Translations under genes and position numbers: made by a program | Assembly (NCBI GenBank): GCA_016788685.1 | Contig: JAEUSS010000254.1 | Location: forward strand, 1 to 24,579 | Length of the DNA stretch: 24,579 nucleotides | Reading direction: 5' to 3' | DNA from: Prolixibacteraceae bacterium | Lineage (GTDB): Bacteria > Bacteroidota > Bacteroidia > Bacteroidales > Prolixibacteraceae | The notes under the pieces: model-generated | Database searches by the model: none | What the model saw: the letters and a program-made list of their open reading frames with translations, nothing else | Told to the model about the DNA's origin: nothing | Part shown: positions 6,667-14,361 of the stretch, piece after piece | Position numbering within the stretch: position 1 is the first letter of the stretch | How the letters are laid out: the number at the start of each line of letters is the position of its first letter

Positions 6667-8559
6667 TCAGGTTTGAACCAAGGGAAGAATAAAATAGAAC
6701 GTAGAACCTTCACCCGGAATATTTTTACTTTCCACCCCAACTTCGCCATTCAGTTTTTCGATGATGCGCTTCACGATGGACAAGCCGAGGCCGTTTCCTT
6801 CGGCCCTCAGAACATCCAGACGGGTAAACTTATTAAACAGCAAAGCCATATCGACATCAGACAAACCTTTGCCATTGTCTTTAATCCAGAATCTTGCAGC
6901 TCCTTTCTCCGGAAGAATTTCGCACCCCAGTTCAACTCGAGGGGGAGTCCCGCCGTATTTTACGGCATTGCTGATGTAGTTCGTCCAGACCTCTTCGAGC
7001 CAGGCTTCGTACCCCCAGACATCGGGCCAGCTTTCGGGCGTTATGACCGTGGCGTTGGCATCGTCCAGCACATCTTTCAGGCGCGACAATGAATCCTTCA
7101 CAACCTTCTGCATATTCACCCTGGCCTGCCTGATTTCTTCTTGCCTGACCGAAGCCAGCGTCAGCAGTTCGCGGGTGATGTGCATGGTTTTAGTTGCTGC
7201 CTGACTGATCAATTCATTGATTTCAAGCAGTTCTTCCTTTTGCATATCGTCAACACCTATCTTGATCAGGTTACTGGCCGAAACGATAGCGCCCAGCATG
7301 TTTTTCAGATCGTGAGCCACTGTATGCGAAAAAGCATCCAGATCAACAATCAGTTTTTCTTTTTCTTCAATTTCCCTGGTCAGCAGCAGATTGGCATCCT
7401 TCGTCTTTTCTTCGGCAAGAATATGGTTGGTTATGTCTTTCATTACTATCAGGCGTCCATTCTCCTGCTTACGCTGATTGTAAAGTACGGTCGACTGCAA
7501 TTCGAAATAACGTTCCTTGCCATCAATCTCAACCGAAATTTCACTTTGAAATTCTTCATGCTGAATAAGCTCCCTGATCAGTCCGTCATAATCCGGCAAA
7601 ACACGTGACGTCATCTCTCCTATTAACTCTTTATCCGAACCGACCAACCTCTTCAATGCCGGGTTACAATCGGCAATCCGCGACGATTTATCCACAATCA
7701 GAATGGCATCGGGAATAATATCAATCAGCATGTTCCGGGCAAACGGGACGAGTTCAAACATGCCAAACTGCGAAATATTTACAGCAATGAGTATACCGGT
7801 AAGCAAAAAAGTAAGCGGTGTCCAATCGAACCCGGGCAGCGGATTGATGTGAAAAACATAGATCAGATTACCAACCGGAGGCAAAAGCGAAGCAATCAGC
7901 AACAAAGTAATTTGCCGTTTATAATAATCCGGGAGCCTGAAGTAGAGCAGAAAAATATTAATGATTCCTCCCAAAAGAGCAATATATGCAAAAACTGTCA
8001 TGACCCAGAACAATGGACCATAAACATAACCGGTAGCATTTGTTTCCGGGTTGATACCAATGTTTTTCCAGTGCAGATGATGAAGATCATTGGTAAACGG
8101 CGACAAAATGAACAGCGATGCAAAGACATAGAGCAATACAACATACTTTTTTTTCAGCAGCTTATAGTTTGAAGAGAATGCAAGCGAAAAGAGAAGAAAT
8201 GACACTGGTCCGTAAACAATTCCGAAATAAGAAATCTTTGACCACAGAATCTTAGTTTCCAAATCGGTGGCTGCAAACTCAAAAGCATACGCGAAAGCCC
8301 AAACAGCAGCAGCCAACTGCCAAACCAACCAATAATCTACACCTGTTTTCTTCCTGAAACGAAGCAAAAAAAGAAAAGTAGCAACTCCAATGATTCCCCC
8401 TATCAACAAAAGTACGAAAAGCGGAGTTACCAAATAACTATCAGAACCCATTACGAATTTACTCATAAGTCGTGACCCATTTACAATAAACGATTCGTTT
8501 AATGCTGCGGCAACCGTAGAAACCAATACTGCCCCCGGTAAAACGAATGAAAGATACAT
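6667..8559 (-). CDS. membrane sensor histidine kinase (7TM N-terminus, PAS, HisKA, HATPase)
   Basis: This is an inner-membrane sensor kinase. The N-terminal third has about eight hydrophobic segments and resembles the histidine-kinase 7TM domain (for example WLVWQLAAAVWAFAYAFEF). A PAS domain follows at roughly residues 275-385 (NMLIDIIPDAILIVDKSSR), then the dimerisation domain with phospho-acceptor His near residue 416 (TVAHDLKNMLG), and the ATPase domain with N-box NYISNAVKYGG, KDNGKGLS and GNGLGLSIVKR. There is no receiver domain and no response-regulator gene nearby, so the partner is elsewhere. The start is uncertain: I chose the ATG at 8559. A TTG at 8601 would add 14 residues, and an ATG at 8466 would drop the first hydrophobic segment. 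The gene lies between mntP and alkC on the same strand. Its signal is unknown. Confidence 0.88.
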   Translation of the reverse strand: MYLSFVLPGAVLVSTVAAALNESFIVNGSRLMSKFVMGSDSYLVTPLFVLLLIGGIIGVATFLFLLRFRKKTGVDYWLVWQLAAAVWAFAYAFEFAATDLETKILWSKISYFGIVYGPVSFLLFSLAFSSNYKLLKKKYVVLLYVFASLFILSPFTNDLHHLHWKNIGINPETNATGYVYGPLFWVMTVFAYIALLGGIINIFLLYFRLPDYYKRQITLLLIASLLPPVGNLIYVFHINPLPGFDWTPLTFLLTGILIAVNISQFGMFELVPFARNMLIDIIPDAILIVDKSSRIADCNPALKRLVGSDKELIGEMTSRVLPDYDGLIRELIQHEEFQSEISVEIDGKERYFELQSTVLYNQRKQENGRLIVMKDITNHILAEEKTKDANLLLTREIEEKEKLIVDLDAFSHTVAHDLKNMLGAIVSASNLIKIGVDDMQKEELLEINELISQAATKTMHITRELLTLASVRQEEIRQARVNMQKVVKDSLSRLKDVLDDANATVITPESWPDVWGYEAWLEEVWTNYISNAVKYGGTPPRVELGCEILPEKGAARFWIKDNGKGLSDVDMALLFNKFTRLDVLRAEGNGLGLSIVKRIIEKLNGEVGVESKNIPGEGSTFYFILPLVQT

Positions 8560-8621
8560 CGCTTTTTTCAGCCGATAAACGCAGCTACATCCTTCGTTCA
8601 AAAATTTAACCCGGAATTGAT

Positions 8622-9185
8622 TTAACTTGTAAACAAATGCTCGAACAATATTTTTACCCCTATAAAAATAAGAATAAATCCGCCGGTCATTTCGGCAAAG
8701 CGATTTATTTTTGGCCCTGTTTTTTTCCCAAGCAAAATTCCCAGCATAGAAGCTATGAAAGTTACCGCGCCAATAATAACCGCAGCAATAAGTATCCGGT
8801 CGAGTAAGGTGGCAAAACTAAAACCAACCGCCAGCGCATCGATACTCGTAGCTACCGAAAGCAGAAGAATAACCTTGATATGAAGTGGATTTTTTATTTC
8901 ACGGGTCTCCGAATTGATGAAACTTTCAATAACCATTTTTCCGCCAATCAGGCTGAGCAGCCCAAATGCAATCCAATGGTCAACGGGCTCAATGAGCGAT
9001 TTCATGCTGTTTCCGACCAACCATCCGGCAACCGGCATAAACCCCTGAAAAAAAGCCAGAAAGACGGCAATTTTTGCTGCCTGAAAAAAACGGATTTGAG
9101 GAAGATTAAGCCCACTACATACCGATACTGCAAATGAATCGAACGACAAACCAATCGCCAGCAAAATGACCGTTAAAATTTCCAT
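8622..9185 (-). CDS. mntP: manganese exporter MntP
   Basis: MntP is a small inner-membrane Mn2+ efflux protein that protects against manganese overload. From the ATG at 9185 the protein has 187 residues, the usual length, with about six hydrophobic segments in two homologous halves. The conserved aspartates are present in LSFDSFAVSV (Asp16) and TSIDALAVGF (Asp116). A TTG 21 nt upstream (9206) could extend the frame, but it falls inside the -7 box of the promoter, so the ATG is preferred. In E. coli and some other bacteria mntP is controlled by a manganese riboswitch, but the leader here is only about 12 nt, so no riboswitch fits. The histidine kinase follows on the same strand. Confidence 0.93.
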   Translation of the reverse strand: MEILTVILLAIGLSFDSFAVSVCSGLNLPQIRFFQAAKIAVFLAFFQGFMPVAGWLVGNSMKSLIEPVDHWIAFGLLSLIGGKMVIESFINSETREIKNPLHIKVILLLSVATSIDALAVGFSFATLLDRILIAAVIIGAVTFIASMLGILLGKKTGPKINRFAEMTGGFILIFIGVKILFEHLFTS

Positions 9186-9203
9186 GCGAACAAAATTGAG
9201 CGA

Positions 9204-9233
9204 CAAAACTATAAAAAAAACAGTTCCCTCAAA
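9204..9233 (-). promoter_or_regulatory. mntP promoter, overlapping the upstream terminator
   Basis: On the minus strand TTTG (9233-9230) and TAGTTTTG (9211-9204) match the -33 and -7 elements with an 18-nt spacer. The -33 box lies at the edge of the loop of the terminator hairpin, and the terminator T-tract forms part of the spacer. Transcription would start near 9197, about 12 nt before the mntP ATG. Confidence 0.5.
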
Positions 9234-9245
9234 AAGAGAAAACTG
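9213..9245 (-). terminator. rho-independent terminator after the pseudouridine synthase gene
   Basis: Read leftward, CAGTT and CTC pair with GAG and AACTG (9245-9236 with 9230-9221) around a 5-nt T loop, with one 2x2 internal mismatch. Eight T residues follow (9220-9213). Position 68 nt past the stop at 9313 fits termination of that gene. Confidence 0.6.
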
Positions 9246-9312
9246 CCATCCTGCCCGTCAAACAACAGCGACCAGCGCTAAAACCAACGGTCTGATAAAC
9301 TCAGCACCCTTA

Positions 9313-10224
9313 TCATCTAACGATCTTCAAAAACTTACCGGGAACAGGTGTATCGAACCGCAATATTTTTCCGGAAACAGGGTGTTTAAACGACAAAACG
9401 CGGGCATGAAGCCCCATCTGGCCGATCGGGTTTAACTTGGCCCCGTATTTTTTGTCGCCGGTAACCGGATGACCGATATCTTTCATGTGAACACGAATCT
9501 GGTTCTTCCGCCCCGTTTCGAGCTTCACTTCCAACAACGAGAATTGTTTTGATGACTTGATAACCTTGTAGTTCGTCACAGCTTTTTGCCCGTCATCAGG
9601 CGTTTGGCTCGAATACATCACCAGCGCCTTATTCTCCTTCAGCCAAGAGGTTACTGTTCCTTCGGCACTTTCAACCATCCCCTCGACTACAACCACATAC
9701 GATCGTTCAACAACCGACTCATTCCAGTCCTTCTGCAGAGCCTCCTGTATTTTTTTACTTTTGGCAAACATCATTAACCCCGAAGTATCCCGATCCAGAC
9801 GATGCACAATAAAAATCAGGTTCTTCGGATCAAACCTTTTTACATATTCGCTCAGCATGCTGTAGGCTGTCCGGGTCTTCTCCGTTTCCGAAGCCATTGA
9901 AAGCAATCCGCTTGCCTTTTCAATCACAATAACCGAAGCATCTTCATACACAATACGCATGCCCCTGAACCGGGGCTTTTCGTCCGTCTTCTTTTTATTC
10001 AGGTACACCACCTGCCCGCGTTTAAGCGGAAAATCGAACTTGGTGGTGATCATGTCGTCAACCGTAACGACTTTATGCGCCAGCATCGACTTGACAGTTG
10101 TTCGGCTTTTCTCCGGAAGCTTCGCAATCAAAAACTGCAGCAACTCCGACGGCTCGGTGACCTTTAATGCAATCTCTTTGGACTTAACAGGACGAAGCGG
10201 TGATTTTTTCTGAGGATATTTCAT
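9313..10224 (-). CDS. RluA-family RNA pseudouridine synthase
   Basis: The enzyme converts specific uridines to pseudouridine in rRNA or tRNA. An S4-like RNA-binding region occupies about residues 20-75 (SRTTVKSMLAHKVVTVDD). The catalytic domain carries the family motif HRLDRDTSG with catalytic Asp144, followed by QKDWNESVVERSYVVVVEG and the late motif TGRKNQIRVHMKDIGHPVTGDKKYG, all typical of RluA/RluC/RluD. The length of 303 residues is usual. The subgroup and target site cannot be settled from sequence. The start is the ATG at 10224, preceded by a TATCTTTG box. It stands alone, with a terminator before mntP. Confidence 0.92.
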   Translation of the reverse strand: MKYPQKKSPLRPVKSKEIALKVTEPSELLQFLIAKLPEKSRTTVKSMLAHKVVTVDDMITTKFDFPLKRGQVVYLNKKKTDEKPRFRGMRIVYEDASVIVIEKASGLLSMASETEKTRTAYSMLSEYVKRFDPKNLIFIVHRLDRDTSGLMMFAKSKKIQEALQKDWNESVVERSYVVVVEGMVESAEGTVTSWLKENKALVMYSSQTPDDGQKAVTNYKVIKSSKQFSLLEVKLETGRKNQIRVHMKDIGHPVTGDKKYGAKLNPIGQMGLHARVLSFKHPVSGKILRFDTPVPGKFLKIVR

Positions 10225-10296
10225 TGTTTTTGTTTCATGTTATAAAAAGTGCCTGAGCGATAAGGTTACAAAGCTCCCGGATAATGAATAAGGCTT

Positions 10297-10304
10297 CAAA
10301 GATA
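10297..10304 (-). promoter_or_regulatory. -7 box for the pseudouridine synthase gene
   Basis: CAAAGATA on the plus strand gives TATCTTTG leftward, 72 nt before the ATG at 10224. It is embedded in the palindrome AAAGATATCTTT. No clear -33 element is visible. Confidence 0.4.
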
Positions 10305-10343
10305 TCTTTTCGCCTTGGGATTCCGCTACCCTGAACCTTTTTA

Positions 10344-10907
10344 CTACTCCCTTATAATCTTGATTTCACCGCCACGTCCAAGTTTCATGATGCTGGACGG
10401 AACAGCTTTTTGCACATCATCCTGCCGGTACTTCACTACGTAATCAACGGCAGCAATAATTTCCGGGTCTATTTCGTCAAAACAGGCAGGTGAGGGTTTT
10501 CCGCTGATGTTGGCCGAAGTTGACACAACCGGTCGCTTAAACCGACGAATCAGCTCGCTGCTGAACTTCTCGGCCGTAATACGGATTCCGATGCTGCCGT
10601 CTTCGGCAATCAGGTTTTTAGCCATATTTCTGGCGCCGTCATATATAATTGTGAGGGGCTTGTCGCTCAGCTCAATCAGATCGTAAGCGATTTCAGGCAC
10701 TTCGTCAACATAACGTTCCAGCAAAGCAACATTTTCCATCAGAACCAACATGTTTTTTGTGTTCTCGCGGTTTTTGATGGCATAAAGCCGTTTCACTGCT
10801 TCTTCGTTGGTGGCATCGCAACCCAGGCCCCAAATGGTATCGGTCGGATACAAAATCACGCCGCCTTTTTGCAGCACCTCAAGTGCCGCTTTAACATCTT
10901 CAATCAT
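10344..10907 (-). CDS. tsaC: L-threonylcarbamoyladenylate synthase (TsaC/Sua5/YrdC)
   Basis: The enzyme makes threonylcarbamoyl-AMP from threonine, bicarbonate and ATP, the first step of t6A modification at position 37 of ANN-decoding tRNAs. The 187-residue protein is a single YrdC domain without the Sua5 C-terminal extension. Signature segments are YPTDTIWGLGCDA (about residues 21-33), the basic AIKNRENTKNMLVL, SIGIRI and STSANISGKPSP. The ATG at 10907 overlaps the stop of the upstream glycosyltransferase as ATGA, so translation is probably coupled. The overlap implies a shared transcript, although the two functions are unrelated as far as known. No clear terminator follows. Confidence 0.92.
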   Translation of the reverse strand: MIEDVKAALEVLQKGGVILYPTDTIWGLGCDATNEEAVKRLYAIKNRENTKNMLVLMENVALLERYVDEVPEIAYDLIELSDKPLTIIYDGARNMAKNLIAEDGSIGIRITAEKFSSELIRRFKRPVVSTSANISGKPSPACFDEIDPEIIAAVDYVVKYRQDDVQKAVPSSIMKLGRGGEIKIIRE

Positions 10908-12022
10908 TCAAAAAGGGTATTATAAAGTTGTTTCATCTGTGTGGCAAAAACTTCCGGAGTAAACCTTTCCGCATTCACTTTTCCTTTCGCAATCATCACT
11001 TTCCTCAGTTCTTCTCCGGCAAGCAAATCAATTATGGCCTGCCCTATTTCTTCAGGTTTTTCCGGATTGACATATAAGGCAGCATCACCCCCGACTTCGG
11101 GCAGACTACTCGTATCCGAGGTAATCACCGGGCAACCCGATGCCTGTGCTTCAGCAACAGGCAAGCCGAAACCTTCGAATAACGACGGATAAACCATCGC
11201 CTCCGCAAGCTGATACAGGCTGGCCAGTTCTGTATCCTGAATTCCGGACAAAAAAAACACGTCCGGACAACCCCGGTTATCCGCAATAAAATCCTCACAG
11301 GCGGCCTTGTAGCGCGTGGGTTTTCCGACCACCACCAAGGGCACTTCAATTCCTGAACAGATCATCCCGTTGAGTAAACCCAACAGATTTTTTCGCGGCT
11401 CAACGGTTCCCACAGTCAGTAAAAACCGCTCCGGAAGCCGGAACTTCCCGCGGATGTGCTGTTTCTGAGCTTCCTCAATCGGCTGATAGAAAACCGGATT
11501 GACAGACTGGTAAATGACTTTGATCTTCTGTTCGGGAACAGAAAAAAAAGTCATCAGATCCCGTTTCGTTTGGCCGGAGATGGCATGAATCCGATCGGCC
11601 GCCCGGCATGCGGACCTGAACTTCAGATCGTAAATATTCCTGTCGAGCCTCCTGAAAAATTCAGAATAACGGATGTAAATCAGATCGTGAATGGTAACCA
11701 CCGATTTGATTCCCGTTTTATTGATCCCCACCGGCAACTCGTGGCTCAGCCCGTGATAAATATCAAGTTCAAGATTTTGAGCCAGTTTGGTAACCTGAAA
11801 GGTACGCCAGACATTTCCCAGATTTTTCCACCAAAACTGTTCAGGCCTGACTTCCCGCGAATTTTCAGGAGCAACCCAAAGAGTTTTTTTAACTCCGGAG
11901 TTAAACAGGAAAAACTGATCGCCGGAACATTGCCGGACAAGCGCAGCAATGCTGTTCCGGCTGAAATTCCCCAGGCCGGCCGCATTATTAAAAGCACGTT
12001 TGGCGTCAAATCCGATTCTCAT
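10904..12022 (-). CDS. GT4-type glycosyltransferase
   Basis: This is a cytoplasmic or membrane-associated retaining glycosyltransferase with a GT-B fold, expected to transfer a sugar from a nucleotide donor during envelope polysaccharide assembly. The N-terminal half has a Rossmann-like acceptor domain (DIYHGLSHELPVGINKTGIKSVVTIHDLIY). The C-terminal donor domain carries TVGTVEPRKNLLGLL and the EGFGLPVAEAQASGCPV motif with the two glutamates spaced as in GT4 enzymes. The 372-residue length is normal. The start is the ATG at 12022, with a TACTTTTG box 22 nt upstream. No other polysaccharide genes are nearby, so donor and acceptor are unknown. It overlaps tsaC by 4 nt. Confidence 0.88.
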   Translation of the reverse strand: MRIGFDAKRAFNNAAGLGNFSRNSIAALVRQCSGDQFFLFNSGVKKTLWVAPENSREVRPEQFWWKNLGNVWRTFQVTKLAQNLELDIYHGLSHELPVGINKTGIKSVVTIHDLIYIRYSEFFRRLDRNIYDLKFRSACRAADRIHAISGQTKRDLMTFFSVPEQKIKVIYQSVNPVFYQPIEEAQKQHIRGKFRLPERFLLTVGTVEPRKNLLGLLNGMICSGIEVPLVVVGKPTRYKAACEDFIADNRGCPDVFFLSGIQDTELASLYQLAEAMVYPSLFEGFGLPVAEAQASGCPVITSDTSSLPEVGGDAALYVNPEKPEEIGQAIIDLLAGEELRKVMIAKGKVNAERFTPEVFATQMKQLYNTLFE

Positions 12023-12043
12023 GTACCGATTTTATATCTTCGG

Positions 12044-12051
12044 CAAAAGTA
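12044..12051 (-). promoter_or_regulatory. -7 box for the glycosyltransferase-tsaC pair
   Basis: CAAAAGTA on the plus strand reads TACTTTTG leftward, matching TAnnTTTG 22 nt before the ATG at 12022. No clear -33 element is visible at the expected distance. Confidence 0.4.
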
Positions 12052-12059
12052 CATTCTAA

Positions 12060-12101
12060 AAACAAGAAAAAGGATGTCAAATCATTATTTCGACATCCTT
12101 T
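12060..12101 (-). terminator. rho-independent terminator after lysA
   Basis: AAAGGATGTC and GACATCCTTT (12069-12078 and 12092-12101) form a perfect 10-bp stem around a 13-nt loop. Leftward the stem runs into TTCTTGTTTTT, a T-rich tail. It lies 34 nt beyond the lysA stop at 12135. Confidence 0.75.
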
Positions 12102-12134
12102 CTCCAATAAACCAGAAGGTTCCTGCCCTTTCCG

Positions 12135-13397
12135 CTATTTAAAGTTCTTCAGCCCGTCAAAATCCAGGGTACTGAAATAATCATCGAGCGTTTCGGCACG
12201 GCGGATTTGCATCACTTCCCCGCTTTCGCGGAGCAACAATTCAGCGGAACGAAGTTTCCCGTTGTAATTAAAACCCATTGCGTGGCCGTGGGCTCCGGTA
12301 TCGTGAATCACCACCAGGTCGCCGGGTTCCATGACCGGCAATTTACGGTTAATCGCAAATTTATCGTTGTTTTCACACAACGATCCGGTAACGTCGTAAA
12401 CCTGATCCTGCGGCTCATATTCTTTGCCCATAACAGTAATGTGATGGTACGATCCGTACAACGCAGGGCGCATCAGATTTGCCATGCACGAATCCAGACC
12501 GGCATATTGTTTATACGTTTTTTTGATGTGCAATACCTGCGAAACCAGGAATCCGAACGGGCCTGTCATGGCGCGTCCCGATTCGAAATAAATCCGAAGC
12601 GGAGCCAAGCCGTTGGCTTCAATTTTCTCCTGATACAATCTCCTGATCCCCTGGCTCATAAAATCCAGATCGACAGGCTGATCACCGGGGCGATAAGGAA
12701 TTCCGACACCGCCGCCTAAATTGGCAAACTCGATATCTATTCCCACTTTTTCCTTGATTTCCACAATCAGGTCAAACAAAATCTGGGCTGTTTCAACAAA
12801 ATAGGCCGGATCGAGTTCGTTGGAAGCCACCATCGTGTGTAAACCGAAACGTGTCACACCTTTGTTTTTCAGTATCTGGTAACCTTCGAACAACTGTTCG
12901 CGGGTAAAGCCATACTTCGCTTCTTCCGGGTGCCCGATAATGGTATTTCCTTCTTTCAGTGCCCCCGGATTGTAACGGAAACAAACCAGATTGGGCAAAC
13001 CAACATTTTTTTCAAGGTATTCGATGTGCGAGATATCATCCAGATTAATAATAGCACCCAACTCAATCGCCTTTTTGTATTCGTAAGCCGGCGTATCGTT
13101 AGAAGTGAACATGATTTCGTCGCCTTTCATTCCCAGTCTTTCAGCCAGCACCAGTTCAGCAATCGAACTGCAGTCGATGCCAAAACCCTCTTCCCGCATA
13201 ATTTTCATCAGGTACGGGTTGGGAGCCGATTTAATGGCGTAATACTCTTTAAAACCCGGATTCCATGAAAATGCTTTGATGAATTTTCGGGCATACTCGC
13301 GGATTCCTTTTTCATCATAGATATGAAAAGGGGTTGGATATCGTTCGATGATCTTCTCGATCTGTTGTTTCGAAAATGGAAGTTGTTTTGTTGTCAT
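12135..13397 (-). CDS. lysA: diaminopimelate decarboxylase family protein
   Basis: This is a PLP-dependent fold-III decarboxylase, most likely converting meso-diaminopimelate to lysine. PLP lysine is Lys56 in YYAIKSAPNP. The glycine-rich phosphate site is LGGGVGIPY, and ESGRAMTG, MRPALYG and CENND (Cys341) match the substrate motifs of the family. It has 420 residues from the ATG at 13397. A TTG 6 nt further upstream is unlikely. The sequence differs from the short LysA I associate with Bacteroides, so a related activity such as D-lysine/D-ornithine or arginine-type decarboxylation is possible. It lies 41 nt downstream of the DapF-family gene, with its own candidate -7 box in that gap, and ends at a strong terminator. 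Confidence 0.85.
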   Translation of the reverse strand: MTTKQLPFSKQQIEKIIERYPTPFHIYDEKGIREYARKFIKAFSWNPGFKEYYAIKSAPNPYLMKIMREEGFGIDCSSIAELVLAERLGMKGDEIMFTSNDTPAYEYKKAIELGAIINLDDISHIEYLEKNVGLPNLVCFRYNPGALKEGNTIIGHPEEAKYGFTREQLFEGYQILKNKGVTRFGLHTMVASNELDPAYFVETAQILFDLIVEIKEKVGIDIEFANLGGGVGIPYRPGDQPVDLDFMSQGIRRLYQEKIEANGLAPLRIYFESGRAMTGPFGFLVSQVLHIKKTYKQYAGLDSCMANLMRPALYGSYHHITVMGKEYEPQDQVYDVTGSLCENNDKFAINRKLPVMEPGDLVVIHDTGAHGHAMGFNYNGKLRSAELLLRESGEVMQIRRAETLDDYFSTLDFDGLKNFK

Positions 13398-13423
13398 TTT
13401 CAATTTTTAAATATATAGGGCTG

Positions 13424-13431
13424 CAAATTTA
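13424..13431 (-). promoter_or_regulatory. internal -7 box before lysA
   Basis: CAAATTTA on the plus strand reads TAAATTTG leftward, 27 nt before the lysA ATG and just past the stop of the DapF-family gene. It suggests lysA can be transcribed on its own. The region where a -33 box should be is inside the end of the upstream gene and shows no clear TTTG. Confidence 0.4.
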
Positions 13432-13438
13432 CAGTTTT

Positions 13439-14305
13439 TTATAAATAAAGCACATCCGCAACCAGTTCATTACTTAAATAGCCCGAAACAATTTCTTTCA
13501 CTTCACCTTCCATCCGGATATTCCAGGCTTCGTCAATGTCAATACGCAGTGCTCCTCCCGGCATTCTGACAGTCAGATTACGATCGGCCAGTCCCTTTTT
13601 AACCACGACGGCAGCCACCGCGCACGACGAACTTCCGGAGGCCAGTGTATAACCGGCACCACGTTCCCAAATCAGAATTTCAACTTCGCCGCGCGAAACC
13701 ACCTTGGCAAACTGCACATTGATGCGGTTGGGAAACATCGGGTGATTTTCAATCTCCGAACCGTATTTCAGGATCTCCGATTTACTCAGTTTATCACACA
13801 GAATGACGCAGTGCGGATTTCCGACCGAAACGCAGTTGATCATGAATGTTTCGTCAACAATATTGAGCGGAATATCCATGCATTCGGGTTCGTCGCACAC
13901 CACCGGAACCTGATGGGAACCGAAAATAGCTTTCCCCATATCAACTTTCACCAGATTGGCTTTGCCATCCGTTTCCTTCGAAACTTCGGCAGTAACAATC
14001 CCGCCCAGCGTTTCAATGGTAAATACTTTTCCTGAAGTGTGGCCGTAATCGTAAAGGTATTTGGCAAAAATGCGCAGTCCGTTCCCGCTTTTTTCAGCTT
14101 CAGAACCATCCGGATTATAAATTCTCAGGCCAAAGTCAGCCTCAGATGAAGCCACTTTAAGCAGAATCCCATCCGAACCGATACCGTAATGAACATCACA
14201 AAGCAGTTGAATATTTTTTTCATTCAGGCTGAAAGAAAGTCCGGCTTCATCCAGTACAAAATAATCGTTTCCGAGTCCGTGTGATTTGACAAAAAAGTTT
14301 TGCAT
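13439..14305 (-). CDS. dapF: diaminopimelate epimerase family protein lacking both catalytic cysteines
   Basis: The fold is that of DapF: 288 residues in two similar halves, beginning VKSHGLGNDYFVLD, with YNPDGSEAEKSGNG, NPHCV (His165) and WERGAGYT (Glu214, Arg215). DapF inverts LL- to meso-diaminopimelate using one cysteine in each half. Here the first, expected in SGNGxRC, is Ile79 (SGNGLRIF), and the second, expected in LACGTG, is Ser223 (LASGSSSC). Codons ATT and TCC were read directly. Cys228 corresponds to a non-catalytic position. The frame is intact and the other motifs are kept, so this looks like a changed activity, not a decaying gene. It lies between the aminopeptidase C gene (56 nt upstream) and lysA. 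It may be a paralogue with another substrate; the true DapF could be elsewhere. Confidence 0.85.
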   Translation of the reverse strand: MQNFFVKSHGLGNDYFVLDEAGLSFSLNEKNIQLLCDVHYGIGSDGILLKVASSEADFGLRIYNPDGSEAEKSGNGLRIFAKYLYDYGHTSGKVFTIETLGGIVTAEVSKETDGKANLVKVDMGKAIFGSHQVPVVCDEPECMDIPLNIVDETFMINCVSVGNPHCVILCDKLSKSEILKYGSEIENHPMFPNRINVQFAKVVSRGEVEILIWERGAGYTLASGSSSCAVAAVVVKKGLADRNLTVRMPGGALRIDIDEAWNIRMEGEVKEIVSGYLSNELVADVLYL

Positions 14306-14361
14306 AATATCTGTTTTATGAGTTGTATACTGATCTGATGACTTTCATAATAATCAAACAT

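Noticed and set aside
6663..6749. Longer N-terminus for the AlkC-type glycosylase
   Set aside because: Would overlap the histidine kinase by 83 nt and adds a basic, unrelated segment. The ATG 4 nt after the kinase stop fits better.
9186..9203. Manganese riboswitch (yybP-ykoY) ahead of mntP
   Set aside because: The inferred leader is only about 12 nt and the region upstream is a terminator, leaving no room for the aptamer.
11456..12142. 228-codon plus-strand frame opposite the glycosyltransferase
   Set aside because: It lies almost wholly antisense to a clear gene and runs through the lysA terminator stem.
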